From: Kitasatospora kifunensis | Lineage (GTDB): Bacteria > Actinomycetota > Actinomycetes > Streptomycetales > Streptomycetaceae | Assembly (NCBI RefSeq): GCF_014203855.1 | Contig: NZ_JACHJV010000003.1 | Location: 62,001-126,000 of the forward strand | Direction: 5' to 3' | DNA length: 64,000 nt | Shown here: positions 26,122-34,444 of the stretch, piece by piece | Layout of the letters: each line of letters opens with the position of its first letter | How positions within the stretch are numbered: position 1 is the first letter of the stretch | The notes under the pieces: model-generated | Database searches by the model: none | Seen by the model: only the letters and a program-made list of their open reading frames with translations | Told to the model about the DNA's origin: nothing | Translations under genes and position numbers: made by a program

Positions 26122-26868
26122 ATGCAACAACAGTTCACCGACAAGGTCGCCCTTGTCACGGGCGCCGGATCGGGCATGGGGCGTGCCACTGCGATCCTGC
26201 TCGCGAAGCGCGGCATGGCGATCACGCTCGTGGGACGGCGCGAGAACAGACTCGCCGACGTCGCCGCCGAGATCACCGCCGCAGGCGGCCAAGCCCTCGC
26301 CGTCCCCGCAGACGTCAGCAGGCCCGAGGACAACGAGCGCGCCGTCACCCGCACCGTCGAGCACTTCGGAGCCCTGCACTACGCGGTGAACAACGCCGGG
26401 GTCTCCGGCACCTTCACGCCACTGACCGAGATGACCCCCGAGCAGTGGCAGCGCACCATCGACATCAACCTGAGCAGCCTGTTCTACGGGCTCACATACG
26501 AGATCCCGGCGATCCTGGAGGCCGGAGGCGGCGCCATCGTCAACGTCTCCAGCGTGTTCGCCGACCGCGGCGGCCCGACACCCGACTACTCCAGTGCCAA
26601 ACACGCGATCCGCGGGCTCACCCGCAGCGCCGCGATCGAGTTCGGCAGCCGCGGAGTACGCGTCAACGAGCTCCAGCCCGGCGTGATCGACACCGAGATG
26701 ACCCGGGCCAACCCCGAACGCACACAACGCGTCGCGGACACGGGCATCCCCATGCGCCGGGTCGGAACCGGCCAGGAGATCGCCACCGCCGTCGCGTTCC
26801 TCCTCTCCGACGACGCCTCCTACGTCAACGGCAGCCACCTCGCCGTCGACGGCGGCTTCCTCGCCTGA
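26122..26868 (+). CDS. SDR-family oxidoreductase
   Basis: A 248-residue classical SDR: TGAGSGMGRATAILLAKRG, GRRENRLADVAAEI, VNNAGVSGTFTPLTEMTPEQ, catalytic Ser in VNVSSVFADRG, Tyr/Lys in YSSAKHAIRGLTRS, then LQPGVIDTEMT and YVNGSHLAVDGGFLA. Arg after strand 2 (GRRE) suggests NADP(H). AAGGAT precedes the ATG. Element A lies directly upstream; before its insertion this gene may have been co-transcribed with the SDR at 25048. Confidence 0.9.
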   Translation: MQQQFTDKVALVTGAGSGMGRATAILLAKRGMAITLVGRRENRLADVAAEITAAGGQALAVPADVSRPEDNERAVTRTVEHFGALHYAVNNAGVSGTFTPLTEMTPEQWQRTIDINLSSLFYGLTYEIPAILEAGGGAIVNVSSVFADRGGPTPDYSSAKHAIRGLTRSAAIEFGSRGVRVNELQPGVIDTEMTRANPERTQRVADTGIPMRRVGTGQEIATAVAFLLSDDASYVNGSHLAVDGGFLA

Positions 26869-26938
26869 CCCGAGTCCCCCGGCCCGACCCGGCACGGGCA
26901 GGTAGCCACCCTCGTGGCGGTCAAGGAGGACCACTGAG

Positions 26939-27340
26939 ATGCGGGAGACGGACATGACGGACGGGAAGGTTGCGCTGGTCACGGGAGGTTCCTCCGGAAT
27001 CGGCGAGGCAACCGCCCGGGAACTGCACAGACGCGGCTTCACGGTGTACGCCGCCGCACGCCGACTCGAAAGGATGGAGGACCTGGCAACCGCCGGAATC
27101 CGGACGCTGCGCATGGATGTGACCGACGATGACTCCGTCACCAGCGGGATCAGGACGGTCCTCGCCGAGGCAGGCCGGATCGACGTGCTGGTCAACAACG
27201 CCGGCTACGGCTCCTACGGTGCCCTCGAAGTGGTGCCCCGCCGCGTGGCCGTGCAATTCTTCATCAAACGGTTCCTGTCCGACCGGACCGTCGACCGCAT
27301 CGCAGCGGGTCGTTCGGCGGGAAGCCAGAGCGGAAAATGA
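26939..27340 (+). pseudogene. SDR-family oxidoreductase with large internal deletion
   Basis: The first 97 residues are a normal SDR start (VALVTGGSSGIGEATARELH, LVNNAGYGSYGALEVVP). The frame then jumps straight to a C-terminal tail (QFFIKRFLSDRTVDRIAAGR), so the catalytic Ser, Tyr and Lys are gone. AAGGAGG precedes the ATG. The remaining 133-residue frame is intact, which suggests an in-frame deletion of about 450 bp, but the product cannot be an active SDR. Confidence 0.75.
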
Positions 27341-27540
27341 GGACGGGCAACGATACGTCGGACACTGAACCGGCTGCCGCACCGGACGACACCCCGCGCC
27401 ATCCCTACGTCGATGCCGAACTGCTTCCCGCGCTCCAGACCCTGGGCCCTGGCCACCTACATCCGCCGACCGCTGAGGCACTCGACTATGCGACACGCCT
27501 GTCCCGCGCGGGCGTTCCCGTCGAACTGCGTGTCTGGCGA
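27337..27540 (+). pseudogene. Alpha/beta-hydrolase (HSL-type), deleted remnant
   Basis: The frame starts with an ATGA overlap on the SDR remnant. It retains PYVDAELLPALQTLGPGHLH and ALDYATRLSRAGVPVELRVW, the latter matching 'lrdEalaYa.rL..AGvpvel.vypg' near the C-terminus of alpha/beta-hydrolase_3 esterases. The nucleophile and His regions are missing and the frame afterwards is not protein-like. Confidence 0.6.
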
Positions 27541-27880
27541 CGCGCGAGACCTACCCCGCCCAGGCCGTCAGTTGAGCGAACAACGGGCTCGCCGCGAGGA
27601 GGCCACCATGACCTGTCTTTACCGGCTGCTTTCGGGTTTTGGCTAACTTCTGCGGTTGGTGACGCAGGGTCAGGTCGTGCCCCTTGATGTGGTGCAGTGC
27701 TCCTGTGCCAACACTTCCGGTGGGTGTCGTTCGTCACCCGCTCAGTAGGGTTGGGCGAGGGTGGATTTCACTGACTGGCAGGATGTCGGCTCGAGTAGAG
27801 ATCGTTTGGCCCGGTGAACCTTCCGCGCCACGCCTGCGTCCTACCTCGCGACCGCCACCACACGCCCAGGAGAACAGACC

Positions 27881-28168
27881 ATGGTCGACCGAGACGTTGA
27901 GCAGACCGAGGAGCGGGGTTACGCCCCGGGGGCCTGGTGGGCGGAGCTCGGGACGTGGGGGGCCGTCGTACTGATCGTCTTCGGGGCAGTCGCGGCAGTG
28001 TGGGTCTCTTTCAGGCTGCCCGGCACCCCAGAGGAACTGGCGTCCGGCTACTACCAGGCCGCCAGGGTCGTCGCCATCGGCCTGGCGACTGTGGGATTCA
28101 CCTTGTTGGGCCGCCGCCGCGCCCGGGCCGCAGCCATCGAGGATGCGAGCGAGCAGGAACGCGCCTGA
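27881..28168 (+). CDS. Small two-helix membrane protein
   Basis: A 95-residue protein: polar N-terminus (VDRDVEQTEERGYAPGAWWA), helix LGTWGAVVLIVFGAVAAVWV, a short loop (FRLPGTPEELASGYYQAA), helix RVVAIGLATVGFTLLGRRRA, then a charged tail. The Arg cluster after helix 2 puts both ends in the cytoplasm. AGGAGAA precedes the ATG. Family unknown. It is one of the few intact genes between 27 and 31 kb. Confidence 0.7.
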   Translation: MVDRDVEQTEERGYAPGAWWAELGTWGAVVLIVFGAVAAVWVSFRLPGTPEELASGYYQAARVVAIGLATVGFTLLGRRRARAAAIEDASEQERA

Positions 28169-28416
28169 CACCACCGGCCACGGACAGTGCGGACAGTGCG
28201 GGCCGGCGTGCTCCGGATGAGGTTCTCTCGCTCAGACGATCCGTGAGAGGTCCCACAGAGACCAACAGTCACAGAGCGCAGACGGATCACAGAAGTTGAG
28301 CCCGAACCTGTTTTCGGCCCCACGCGTACGGGTTCGTGCGGCCCCACCTGAAGAGCGGGCCCCCATCGCGGACCAGCCATCGTCCCGGGTGGGTGATCCG
28401 GCTGTCGGCGGCAGCT

Positions 28417-28462
28417 CCTGGAGCCCGGCCCCAGCCCCGGGGATTCGGGGCTGGGCTCCAGG
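28417..28462. terminator. Imperfect long hairpin, likely bidirectional terminator
   Basis: CCTGGAGCCC and AGCCCCG on the left, separated by a 6-nt bulge, pair with CGGGGCT and GGGCTCCAGG on the right. It is 25 bp past the minus-strand stop at 28487 and downstream of the plus-strand gene ending at 28168. Confidence 0.6.
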
Positions 28463-28486
28463 CCGTCCACTGCCAGTGACGGGATG

Positions 28487-29077
28487 TCAGTGCTGCTGGC
28501 TGTGGGGGGTCTTCTCGCCGGCCTCGACGGCGAACGGCAGCCGGTTCCCGGCGGGAGCGACGGGGCAGACGGGCATGCCGCTGAACGCGCAGGGCAGGTT
28601 GAGCGCCCGGTTGAAGTCCAGCACGACGGTGCCGTCCTGATCGGGTTCGGGAACCGAGAGGGAGCGGCAGGCGCCGTAGGTGGTGACACCGCTGGTCGCG
28701 TCGGCGAAGACCACGACCATGCCGGAGGGCGAACTGGTGGGCGTCAGCGTGTGCTCACGCCCGGCGTGGGTGAACGTGATGACGCCCGGCGAGGTGTAGG
28801 TGGACTTGTCGGTGCCCACCGTGTCGAAGTCGACCGACTTCGGTGCGGCGTAGCGGTCGAGTCGGCCCCGCAGGACCCAGCCGGGGTCCGGCTCGAAGGT
28901 CGGCACGCCGCGGAACCCCGTGCGCTGCGGAGCCTGCGGGTCGTAGTTCACCAGCAGGTACTGGTCCCGGTAGGTGACTCCGATCTGCAGGTCGCCGATG
29001 ATGAACCGGGTGTCGTCCGGGGCGCCGCTGAGATCGAAGCCCCGGACATCGCTGAACGACTCGCCGTCGTAGGACAT
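28487..29077 (-). pseudogene. DUF1684 protein, 5'-truncated
   Basis: The 196 residues contain the diagnostic end of DUF1684 (VLDFNRALNLPCAFSGMPVC, then PVAPAGNRLPFAVEAGE) and the central YLLVNYDPQAPQRT, FRGVPTFEPDPGWVLRGRL and VVFADATSGVTTYGACRSL. Full-length members are about 250-280 residues with an N-terminal WxALxGLHWL region that is absent here. The ATG at 29077 lies at a breakpoint shared with the truncated regulator on the other strand. The remaining domain could still be translated. Confidence 0.7.
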
Positions 29078-29084
29078 CGTCTGA

Positions 29085-29528
29085 CCTCAGCGCCGTCCCA
29101 CGCTCGAGGTGCTCCTGCCCCTCGCCCAGGCATACCACCTGCCGCTGGACGAACTGGTCGGCGCGCCGGCGACGGGCGACCCGCGCATTCACCCGCGCCC
29201 GGTGGCCAGGGACGGCGTGACGTGGGTGCCGCTGTCCCGCACCCCGGGCGGCCCCAACGCCTTCAAGCAGATCCTGCCGGTACCCGCGACGGTCCCCGAG
29301 CGGCTCGAGCAGCGAACGCACGAGGGCCACGAATGGATCTACGTGCTGACCGGCAGGCTGCGACTCGCCCTGGGTGACCAGGACTTCCAGCTGCACGCCG
29401 GCGAGGCTGCCGAGTTCGACACCAGAACGCCGCACGGCATGGCGAACGTCGGCAGCCAACCGCTCGAACTGCTGATCATCTTCGGTCTGCACGGCGAACG
29501 GGTTCACATGCGCGCCCGCACCAAATGA
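29085..29528 (+). pseudogene. XRE-cupin transcriptional regulator lacking its HTH
   Basis: The frame enters directly in the end of an XRE HTH (RRPTLEVLLPLAQAYHLPLD, ELVGAP is the usual boundary) and continues with a complete cupin_2 domain: EQRTHEGHEWIYVLTGRLRL, LGDQDFQLHAGEAAEFDTRT and PHGMANVGSQPLELLIIFG. An in-frame stop (29082-29084) and the DUF1684 breakpoint precede it, so the DNA-binding helices are lost. Translation could begin at 29109, giving an isolated cupin. Confidence 0.75.
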
Positions 29529-29730
29529 CCCGGCCGGGTCATCGGCCACTCCAGGTCCTGCGCATCCGCATCCGGGACAGAACCGGCGCGGCCTCGGCGC
29601 TCGGCATCCTGAACGGTCGCCGCAGCCGCGCGTTCGCGCCCCGGGCCCACCGCAGTGCTGGACGACCCGGCCCACTACTGCTGAACCGGCTCAGAACCGG
29701 GGCGCAGGCGCGAACGGCGTGGCGCTCACG

Positions 29731-29865
29731 TCACGGCGTTGCGCACACCTCGCCGATCCGGGAGACAGGAGTGCCGAGGTTGCCGGTGGGCTCGCCGGCC
29801 TCGTTGGCCTCCTCGTCCTGGATCGGGGCGGTCTCTTCGGAAACATTGGGCTCATTGGTCGTCAT
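29731..29865 (-). CDS. Candidate 44-residue peptide, RiPP-precursor-like composition
   Basis: MTTNEPNVSEETAPIQDEEA begins an acidic front half rich in Glu/Asp/Asn; the back half (GNLGTPVSRIGEVCATP) is neutral with single Cys, Ser and Thr residues. This split resembles leader and core of a ribosomally made modified peptide. There is no clear Shine-Dalgarno sequence, and no modifying enzyme is nearby. A GTAC-bounded repeat (GTACTGTAACCGATCCGTAC) lies just upstream at 29871-29890 and could be an operator. Coding status is uncertain. Confidence 0.4.
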   Translation of the reverse strand: MTTNEPNVSEETAPIQDEEANEAGEPTGNLGTPVSRIGEVCATP

Positions 29866-30039
29866 GGCGCGTACTGTAACCGATCCGTACACCCGACTGG
29901 CCCACCGAGCCTTCCCGCTCCGTGTCCTGAGGATCATTCAGGGCCGCGGAAGTTGCGGGCGGCGCTGCCGGAGCGAGGGCGAGGGGCCCAGTGACTGTGT
30001 GGGCCTACCGCGACGAGCAGGAGGCGATGCGGGCACCGG

Positions 30040-30300
30040 ATGACCACCGAAGCCGCCTCCGGTCCCCTGCAGGAACACACCCTCGCCACCGTGGAGAGCG
30101 GCTGCGCCTTCACCACCACACCCCTGCGCGCCGACGCCACCACCCTCGACCAACTCCGCGAACACGGCCCCTTCGACCCGATCTTCACCCCCGTCCTCGG
30201 ACCCGACCACCTCGTCGACGCCTGGCTCACCCCCAGCCAGCGTCAGGAGCCGCGCAACACTGCTATCCGCCTAAAACGGTACTGCGCCACACCCTTCTGA
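30040..30300 (+). pseudogene. Possible truncated hypothetical gene
   Basis: The first 67 residues read like protein (GCAFTTTPLRADATTLDQLR, EHGPFDPIFTPVLGPDHLVD). The tail after TPSQ changes composition (RQEPRNTAIRLKRYC), as at a deletion or IS scar near 30240. No family recognised. Confidence 0.35.
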
Positions 30301-30535
30301 GGCGGGGCCCTCAACACTGGACAACACGCGACCGACGGGACCCGCTGCCTGATCCGTCCCAGGGTCGGTCCCGTCATCTGTTCGCTCACCGCCCACCTCC
30401 CCTTCCACTCCTCTACCGCCTGGGAAGCAGCTGAGCTGGGGCCGTAGAGCACGCGCTGACCCCCACCCGCTGTGAGGCGACCGCTCTGGCCACGGGGGCA
30501 CGCCCAAGTGCCGCGGGAGATTCAGACGCGACCCT

Positions 30536-30905
30536 TCAGCGGCATCGGCGGGCGTTGAGCCGGGCGGCCTGGCACATCAGGTGGTCGCGCTCGGCGAGAT
30601 TGGGTGCCTTTCGGACGGCCTCGGCGTACAGCCGCGCCGCCATCGCCGGGTCGCCCTCGCGCTCGTGGAGGTACGCCGCCACCGCGGCGTGGCGAGCCAG
30701 TGAGACGTCCAGCGCCGCCAGGCCGGCGCGCGGTCCGTCGGCCTCCCCGACGGCGACCGCGCGATTGAGCCGGACGACCGGGCTGACGGTCAGGCGCGAG
30801 AGCTCGTCGTACCACTCGACGATCTGCACCCAGTCGGTCTCCTCGGCGGTGGACGCGTCAGCGTGGAGTACCGCGACGGCGGCCTGGGTCTGGATGGTCG
30901 TCGTA
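30536..30905 (-). pseudogene. ECF42-type sigma factor, C-terminal fragment
   Basis: The fragment AVAVLHADASTAEETDWVQI, VEWYDELSRLTVSPVVRLNR, AVAVGEADGPRAGLAALD and LYAEAVRKAPNLAERDHL is the helical C-terminal extension (DUF6596) found only in ECF42 sigma factors. Regions 2 and 4 are missing; upstream of about 30905 the frame turns into unrelated sequence. So the sigma factor is dead. ECF42 factors normally pair with a DGPF (YCII) protein, which is not seen here. Confidence 0.8.
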
Positions 30906-31048
30906 GTTGGCGCTCCGTCTGGTTTTCGGTCCAGGTGGCACCAGGTTCGAAGAGCAGAACGGGCGCGGACAGGCTGGGGGCTGCGCCTCCAGGTCTGTCT
31001 GTCTGGCCGCCCTAACAATATTAGAAGGTTTGATTTGCAAAGTTGTCT

Positions 31049-31068
31049 TTAGAAAGCTAGCCTTCTAA
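31049..31068. promoter_or_regulatory. Putative MarR operator
   Basis: TTAGAAaGCTAGCcTTCTAA is a near-perfect 20-bp palindrome ending 2 bp before the MarR start codon. Another half-site, TTAGAAGG, lies at 31021-31028. The block is A+T-rich. Confidence 0.7.
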
Positions 31069-31070
31069 TT

Positions 31071-31529
31071 ATGAGCGAGAGCGAGAAGCCGAACGAGCGG
31101 GCCGCCACGATCCATGAGACCGCCACCCGGCTGCGGGTCGGCGTGGGTGCGTTCAGGCGACGTACCCAGGAGTCGCTGTCCGAAGGTGAGCTGAGCTTGC
31201 CGCAGCTGACGGCCCTGTCGCGGCTCGACCGGCTCGGACCGTCCACAATCGCCGAGCTGGCCCGGCGCGAGCAGATCACCCCCCAGGCGATGGGGGCCAC
31301 GATCGCCAGCCTTGAGAAGCTCGATCTCGTCGCACGGCAGGCGGACCCAGCCGACGGGCGCCGGTCGATCCTGAGCCTGACCCCGGAGGGTCAGGCCGTG
31401 CTCGGCTCGGGCCGCAGCGCCTACGTCGACCACCTCGCCGACGTGCTGGGCGAGTCCTTCACCAGCGACGAGATCGCGACCCTGGACGCCGCCGCGCTGT
31501 TGCTCGAGCGCCTCGCCGAGCTTCTGTGA
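31071..31529 (+). CDS. MarR-family regulator
   Basis: A 152-residue MarR protein: TATRLRVGVGAFRRRTQESL (first helix), LPQLTALSRLDRLGPSTIAE, HTH LARREQITPQAMGATIASLE, wing VARQADPADGRRSILSLTPE with the usual D-x-R-(R/K) tip, and a long last helix. The start codon adjoins the palindrome at 31049. The MFS gene follows 22 bp downstream on the same strand, then an isochorismatase-like remnant. The three formed an auto-repressed efflux/detoxification operon (inference). Confidence 0.9.
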   Translation: MSESEKPNERAATIHETATRLRVGVGAFRRRTQESLSEGELSLPQLTALSRLDRLGPSTIAELARREQITPQAMGATIASLEKLDLVARQADPADGRRSILSLTPEGQAVLGSGRSAYVDHLADVLGESFTSDEIATLDAAALLLERLAELL

Positions 31530-31551
31530 CCACCATGTGCTGGAGATTCTG

Positions 31552-32970
31552 ATGCCCACCTCCGGGCCAACAACCAATGCCCCGACGGTGAACGAGATAT
31601 CGCCCGAGCGCCCGTTCTCGTGGCGTTTCACCACGCCGCTGTTCGTCGGTTCGGCACTCAACCCGATCAACAGTTCGCTGATCGCCACGGCCCTCGTGCC
31701 GATCGCCCACGGACTGGGCGTCTCGATCGGGCAGACCACCGCCCTGGTCACGGCCCTGTACCTGGCCAGCGCGATCGCCCAGCCCACCGCGGGCAAGGCC
31801 GCCGAGGTGTTCGGCCCACGCCGGGTGTTCCTGGCCGGCATCGGGCTCGTCATCGTCGGAGGACTCATAGGCGGCTTCGCCCACAACCTGCTGACCCTCC
31901 TGATCAGCCGAGTGCTGATCGGACTTGGCACCTCGTGCGCCTATCCGACGGCCATGCTGCTGATCCGCCGCCGCGCCAAGGACGCCGGTCTGGACAAGCC
32001 GCCGGGCGGAGTGCTGGGCGGTCTGCAGATCGCCGGCATCGCCACCGCCTCCCTCGGGCTGCCCCTGGGCGGTGTCCTGGTGGGCGCGCTGGGCTGGCGA
32101 GCCGCGTTCTTCATCAACGTTCCGGTCGCACTCATCGCGCTGGGCGCGACGTTGGCCTGGGTCTCACCCGACGGTCCACTGGACCGCAGCCGACGCGCCC
32201 GTGACATCGCGGCCAGCCTCGATGCCATCGGCATCGCCGGGTTCGCCGCCGCGATGATCGCACTGCTCCTGTTCCTGTTCGCCCTGCCCACCCCCCACTG
32301 GTACCTGCTGGCGATCTCCGTCGTGCTGTGGATCGCCCTGGTGCTGTGGGAACTGCGAGCCAGGACCCCCTTCCTCGACTTGCGCCTGCTCTCCGGCAAC
32401 CGGGCCCTGACCAGTACCTACCTTCGCTACGGCCTGGTCCTGCTCTGCGTGTACGTCGTGCTCTACGGCGTCACCCAGTGGGCCCAGACCGTCCGGGGCC
32501 TGTCGGAGACCGAAGCCGGACTGCTCCTGTTGCCCATGACGCTCATGTCCGGCCTCATGATCTCGCCCATCTCCCGGCGCAACCTGGTACGCGGACCGGT
32601 CATAGCAGCCGCGCTGGCCTGCCTCATCGGCTCCGCCGGCGTACTGCTGCTCAGCGCCTCGGGCTGGATCGGATGGGTCGTGGTGGTCACCCTCATCTTC
32701 GGCGTCGCCATGGGCACGGCCGGCGCAGGCAACCAGACCGCCCTCTACGACCAGGCTCCCGCCGAACAACTCGGCACCGCCTCGGGCCTGCTGCGCACCT
32801 TCGGCTACATCGGCTCGATCGCCGCTTCCGCAATCACCGGCATCGTTTTCCACACCCACGTCTCCGACCCCGGCATGCATCTCATCGCCTGGATCATGGT
32901 CGGCGTCGGCGTCATCCTGGTCCTGATGACCCTCGCCGACCGCACCCTGCGTGCCCGGCCCACCCACTGA
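31552..32970 (+). CDS. MFS transporter
   Basis: A 472-residue efflux-type MFS protein. Helix 1 (FVGSALNPINSSLIATALVP) carries the 'N.i..s.i.tal..ia' pattern of drug:H+ antiporters; motif A is AGKAAEVFGPRRVFLAGIGL; motif C is GLPLGGVLVGALGWRAAFFI. About 14 hydrophobic segments are visible. ATG at 31552 is preferred to the GTG at 31537. It follows its MarR regulator on the same strand. Substrate unknown. Confidence 0.9.
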   Translation: MPTSGPTTNAPTVNEISPERPFSWRFTTPLFVGSALNPINSSLIATALVPIAHGLGVSIGQTTALVTALYLASAIAQPTAGKAAEVFGPRRVFLAGIGLVIVGGLIGGFAHNLLTLLISRVLIGLGTSCAYPTAMLLIRRRAKDAGLDKPPGGVLGGLQIAGIATASLGLPLGGVLVGALGWRAAFFINVPVALIALGATLAWVSPDGPLDRSRRARDIAASLDAIGIAGFAAAMIALLLFLFALPTPHWYLLAISVVLWIALVLWELRARTPFLDLRLLSGNRALTSTYLRYGLVLLCVYVVLYGVTQWAQTVRGLSETEAGLLLLPMTLMSGLMISPISRRNLVRGPVIAAALACLIGSAGVLLLSASGWIGWVVVVTLIFGVAMGTAGAGNQTALYDQAPAEQLGTASGLLRTFGYIGSIAASAITGIVFHTHVSDPGMHLIAWIMVGVGVILVLMTLADRTLRARPTH

Positions 32971-33007
32971 CCCGCCCTCAAAAAGGCCAGCGCATCAAGG
33001 AGTACCC

Positions 33008-33352
33008 ATGTCTGCTACCACGCTCGACCCCACCACCGCCCTCATCGTCGTCGACCTGCGGGCCGGACTGGTCGGCATGCCGACCGCCCACCCCTTCCAC
33101 GACGTCGTGACCAACGCCGCCAAACTCGCCGACGCCTTCCGCGCCAAGAAGCAGCCCGTCGTCCTGGTCAACGTCGCCGGCGGCGCCCCCGGCCGCACCG
33201 AGCAGGGCGCTGCCGGGCACAGCGCATTCCCCGACGACTGGACCGACCTGCTGCCCCAACTCAACCAGCAGCCCGGGGACAAATCCCTCCTCCCTCGGGC
33301 TGTCGCGCTTTCCCGAGCCACAGGCAGACTCACTGATCTTGCTGCCACCTAG
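33008..33352 (+). pseudogene. Isochorismatase-family cysteine hydrolase, 3' deleted
   Basis: The start is normal: DPTTALIVVDLRAGLVGMPT with the first catalytic Asp, VTNAAKLADAFRAKKQPVVL and FPDDWTDLLPQLNQQPGD. After residue 92 the family expects 'v.K..wgaF.gT.Ld..Lr..gv..vv..GvaTs.gVe', with the catalytic Lys and Cys. Here the frame goes into unrelated sequence (KSLLPRAVALSRATG). So about half the enzyme is gone. It is the third gene of the MarR-MFS operon. Confidence 0.75.
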
Positions 33353-33364
33353 CCAGGACCCCCG

Positions 33365-33448
33365 ATGCTTTCACGCGTTGTCTCCCTGCTCGTCGCTCCC
33401 CTTCTGACTGCGGGCGCCCTCACTCTGACAGGCTCCCCCTCTGAATAG
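33365..33448 (+). pseudogene. Orphan signal peptide of a lost secreted protein
   Basis: MLSRVVSLLVAPLLTAGALT and seven more residues, then a TAG stop. It is a perfect Sec signal followed at once by a stop, as expected if a deletion removed the mature protein. The isochorismatase breakpoint is only 80 bp away. Confidence 0.5.
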
Positions 33449-33475
33449 GGTCGAGAATGGCACTCCAAAGCCGAG

Positions 33476-34261
33476 CTAAATGGTCCGACGAGTCAAGAAG
33501 AGAGTAGTGACGTAGGGCTCGACGATAGCTTCACCGAGGCTCTCCGCAGCTTGTGCGATCTTGTCCAGGACCATCTCGCGTCGATGAGCCGGCAGATCGA
33601 GGAGGTAGGAGAAGGTTGCGAACAACTGACGAATCTGTGCGGGGTTGAACACCGCCTCCCACCTGAGGGTCGTCACCTCCACGGGGCCGAATCTGTCAGC
33701 AGCGCGTAGGTCCGCGACGCGGTCCTGGATGCGCAGGGCATAGGGAAGGTGACCAATCCCGCGGTCCTTCTCCGGCAGGTGCCGGGCGTGGATGCGTTCC
33801 ACGTGGGCACGAAATGCCGTCGGGCGCTCAGGATCGCCGAAGGCCGTCCACCAGGCGGCCAGCCAGCCCTCCGGCTTGAGCGCATCCGCGATCTTGGGTA
33901 CCGCAGTACAGGGATCGAGCCAGTGCAGGGACGTTGCTGCCACAGCGAGGTCATAGGTGGCTGGCTGAATCGGCACAAGGTCGAAGTCGCCTTCGACAAT
34001 GCTCAATGGCTTCCCGAGGAAGGCCCTTCGCAGCTGACGGGCGATTTGTCCACCGAGTTCCACTGCGTGGATTCGGGCGCCCCGGGCCAATAGTTCCCCA
34101 GTCGCCTGGCCGGTTCCCGGTCCAACTTCCAGTACGTGGCAGCCCGGTCCCAAGCCGCAGCGTTCAGACAGAATCTCATAGACCCGCGCCGGGTAACCAG
34201 GGCGTCCGCGGTGGTAGGCGCCGGCATCGGCATCGAATGTCCCACGAAGCTGGAGCCGCAT
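33476..34261 (-). CDS. Class I SAM-dependent methyltransferase
   Basis: A 261-residue Methyltransf_11/25-type enzyme: the AdoMet motif I is HVLEVGPGTGQATGELLARG, the acidic end of strand 2 is IHAVELGG, motif II is TYDLAVAATSLHWLDPCTAV (the 'a.t.lHWld' of ubiquinone/UbiE-like enzymes) and motif III is ALKPEGWLAAWW. The N-terminus FDADAGAYHRGRPGYP is common in this subgroup. ATG at 34261; a GTG at 34294 is the alternative. Substrate unknown; single gene. Confidence 0.85.
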   Translation of the reverse strand: MRLQLRGTFDADAGAYHRGRPGYPARVYEILSERCGLGPGCHVLEVGPGTGQATGELLARGARIHAVELGGQIARQLRRAFLGKPLSIVEGDFDLVPIQPATYDLAVAATSLHWLDPCTAVPKIADALKPEGWLAAWWTAFGDPERPTAFRAHVERIHARHLPEKDRGIGHLPYALRIQDRVADLRAADRFGPVEVTTLRWEAVFNPAQIRQLFATFSYLLDLPAHRREMVLDKIAQAAESLGEAIVEPYVTTLFLTRRTI

Positions 34262-34444
34262 CGCGGCCTCACGCTTCTTTGATTGTTCATGCACGATGCC
34301 GCAGCCTACGGTGAGATTTCCTCGAAGCGGTCGTCGACCCGCCCCACCATGGCCACATCGTTCTTGGCCACCTTCTCCGGTGAACCGCACACCGCACACC
34401 TGCCCTCCGAGCGGCTATACCGGCCACCGGCGGCCCCGGGCATT

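Noticed and set aside
29731..29865. Lasso peptide precursor (Gly1 to Glu9 ring in GTPVSRIGE)
   Set aside because: The spacing would fit, but the leader lacks Thr at -2 and there is no B, C or E protein nearby; kept only as an unassigned RiPP-like candidate.
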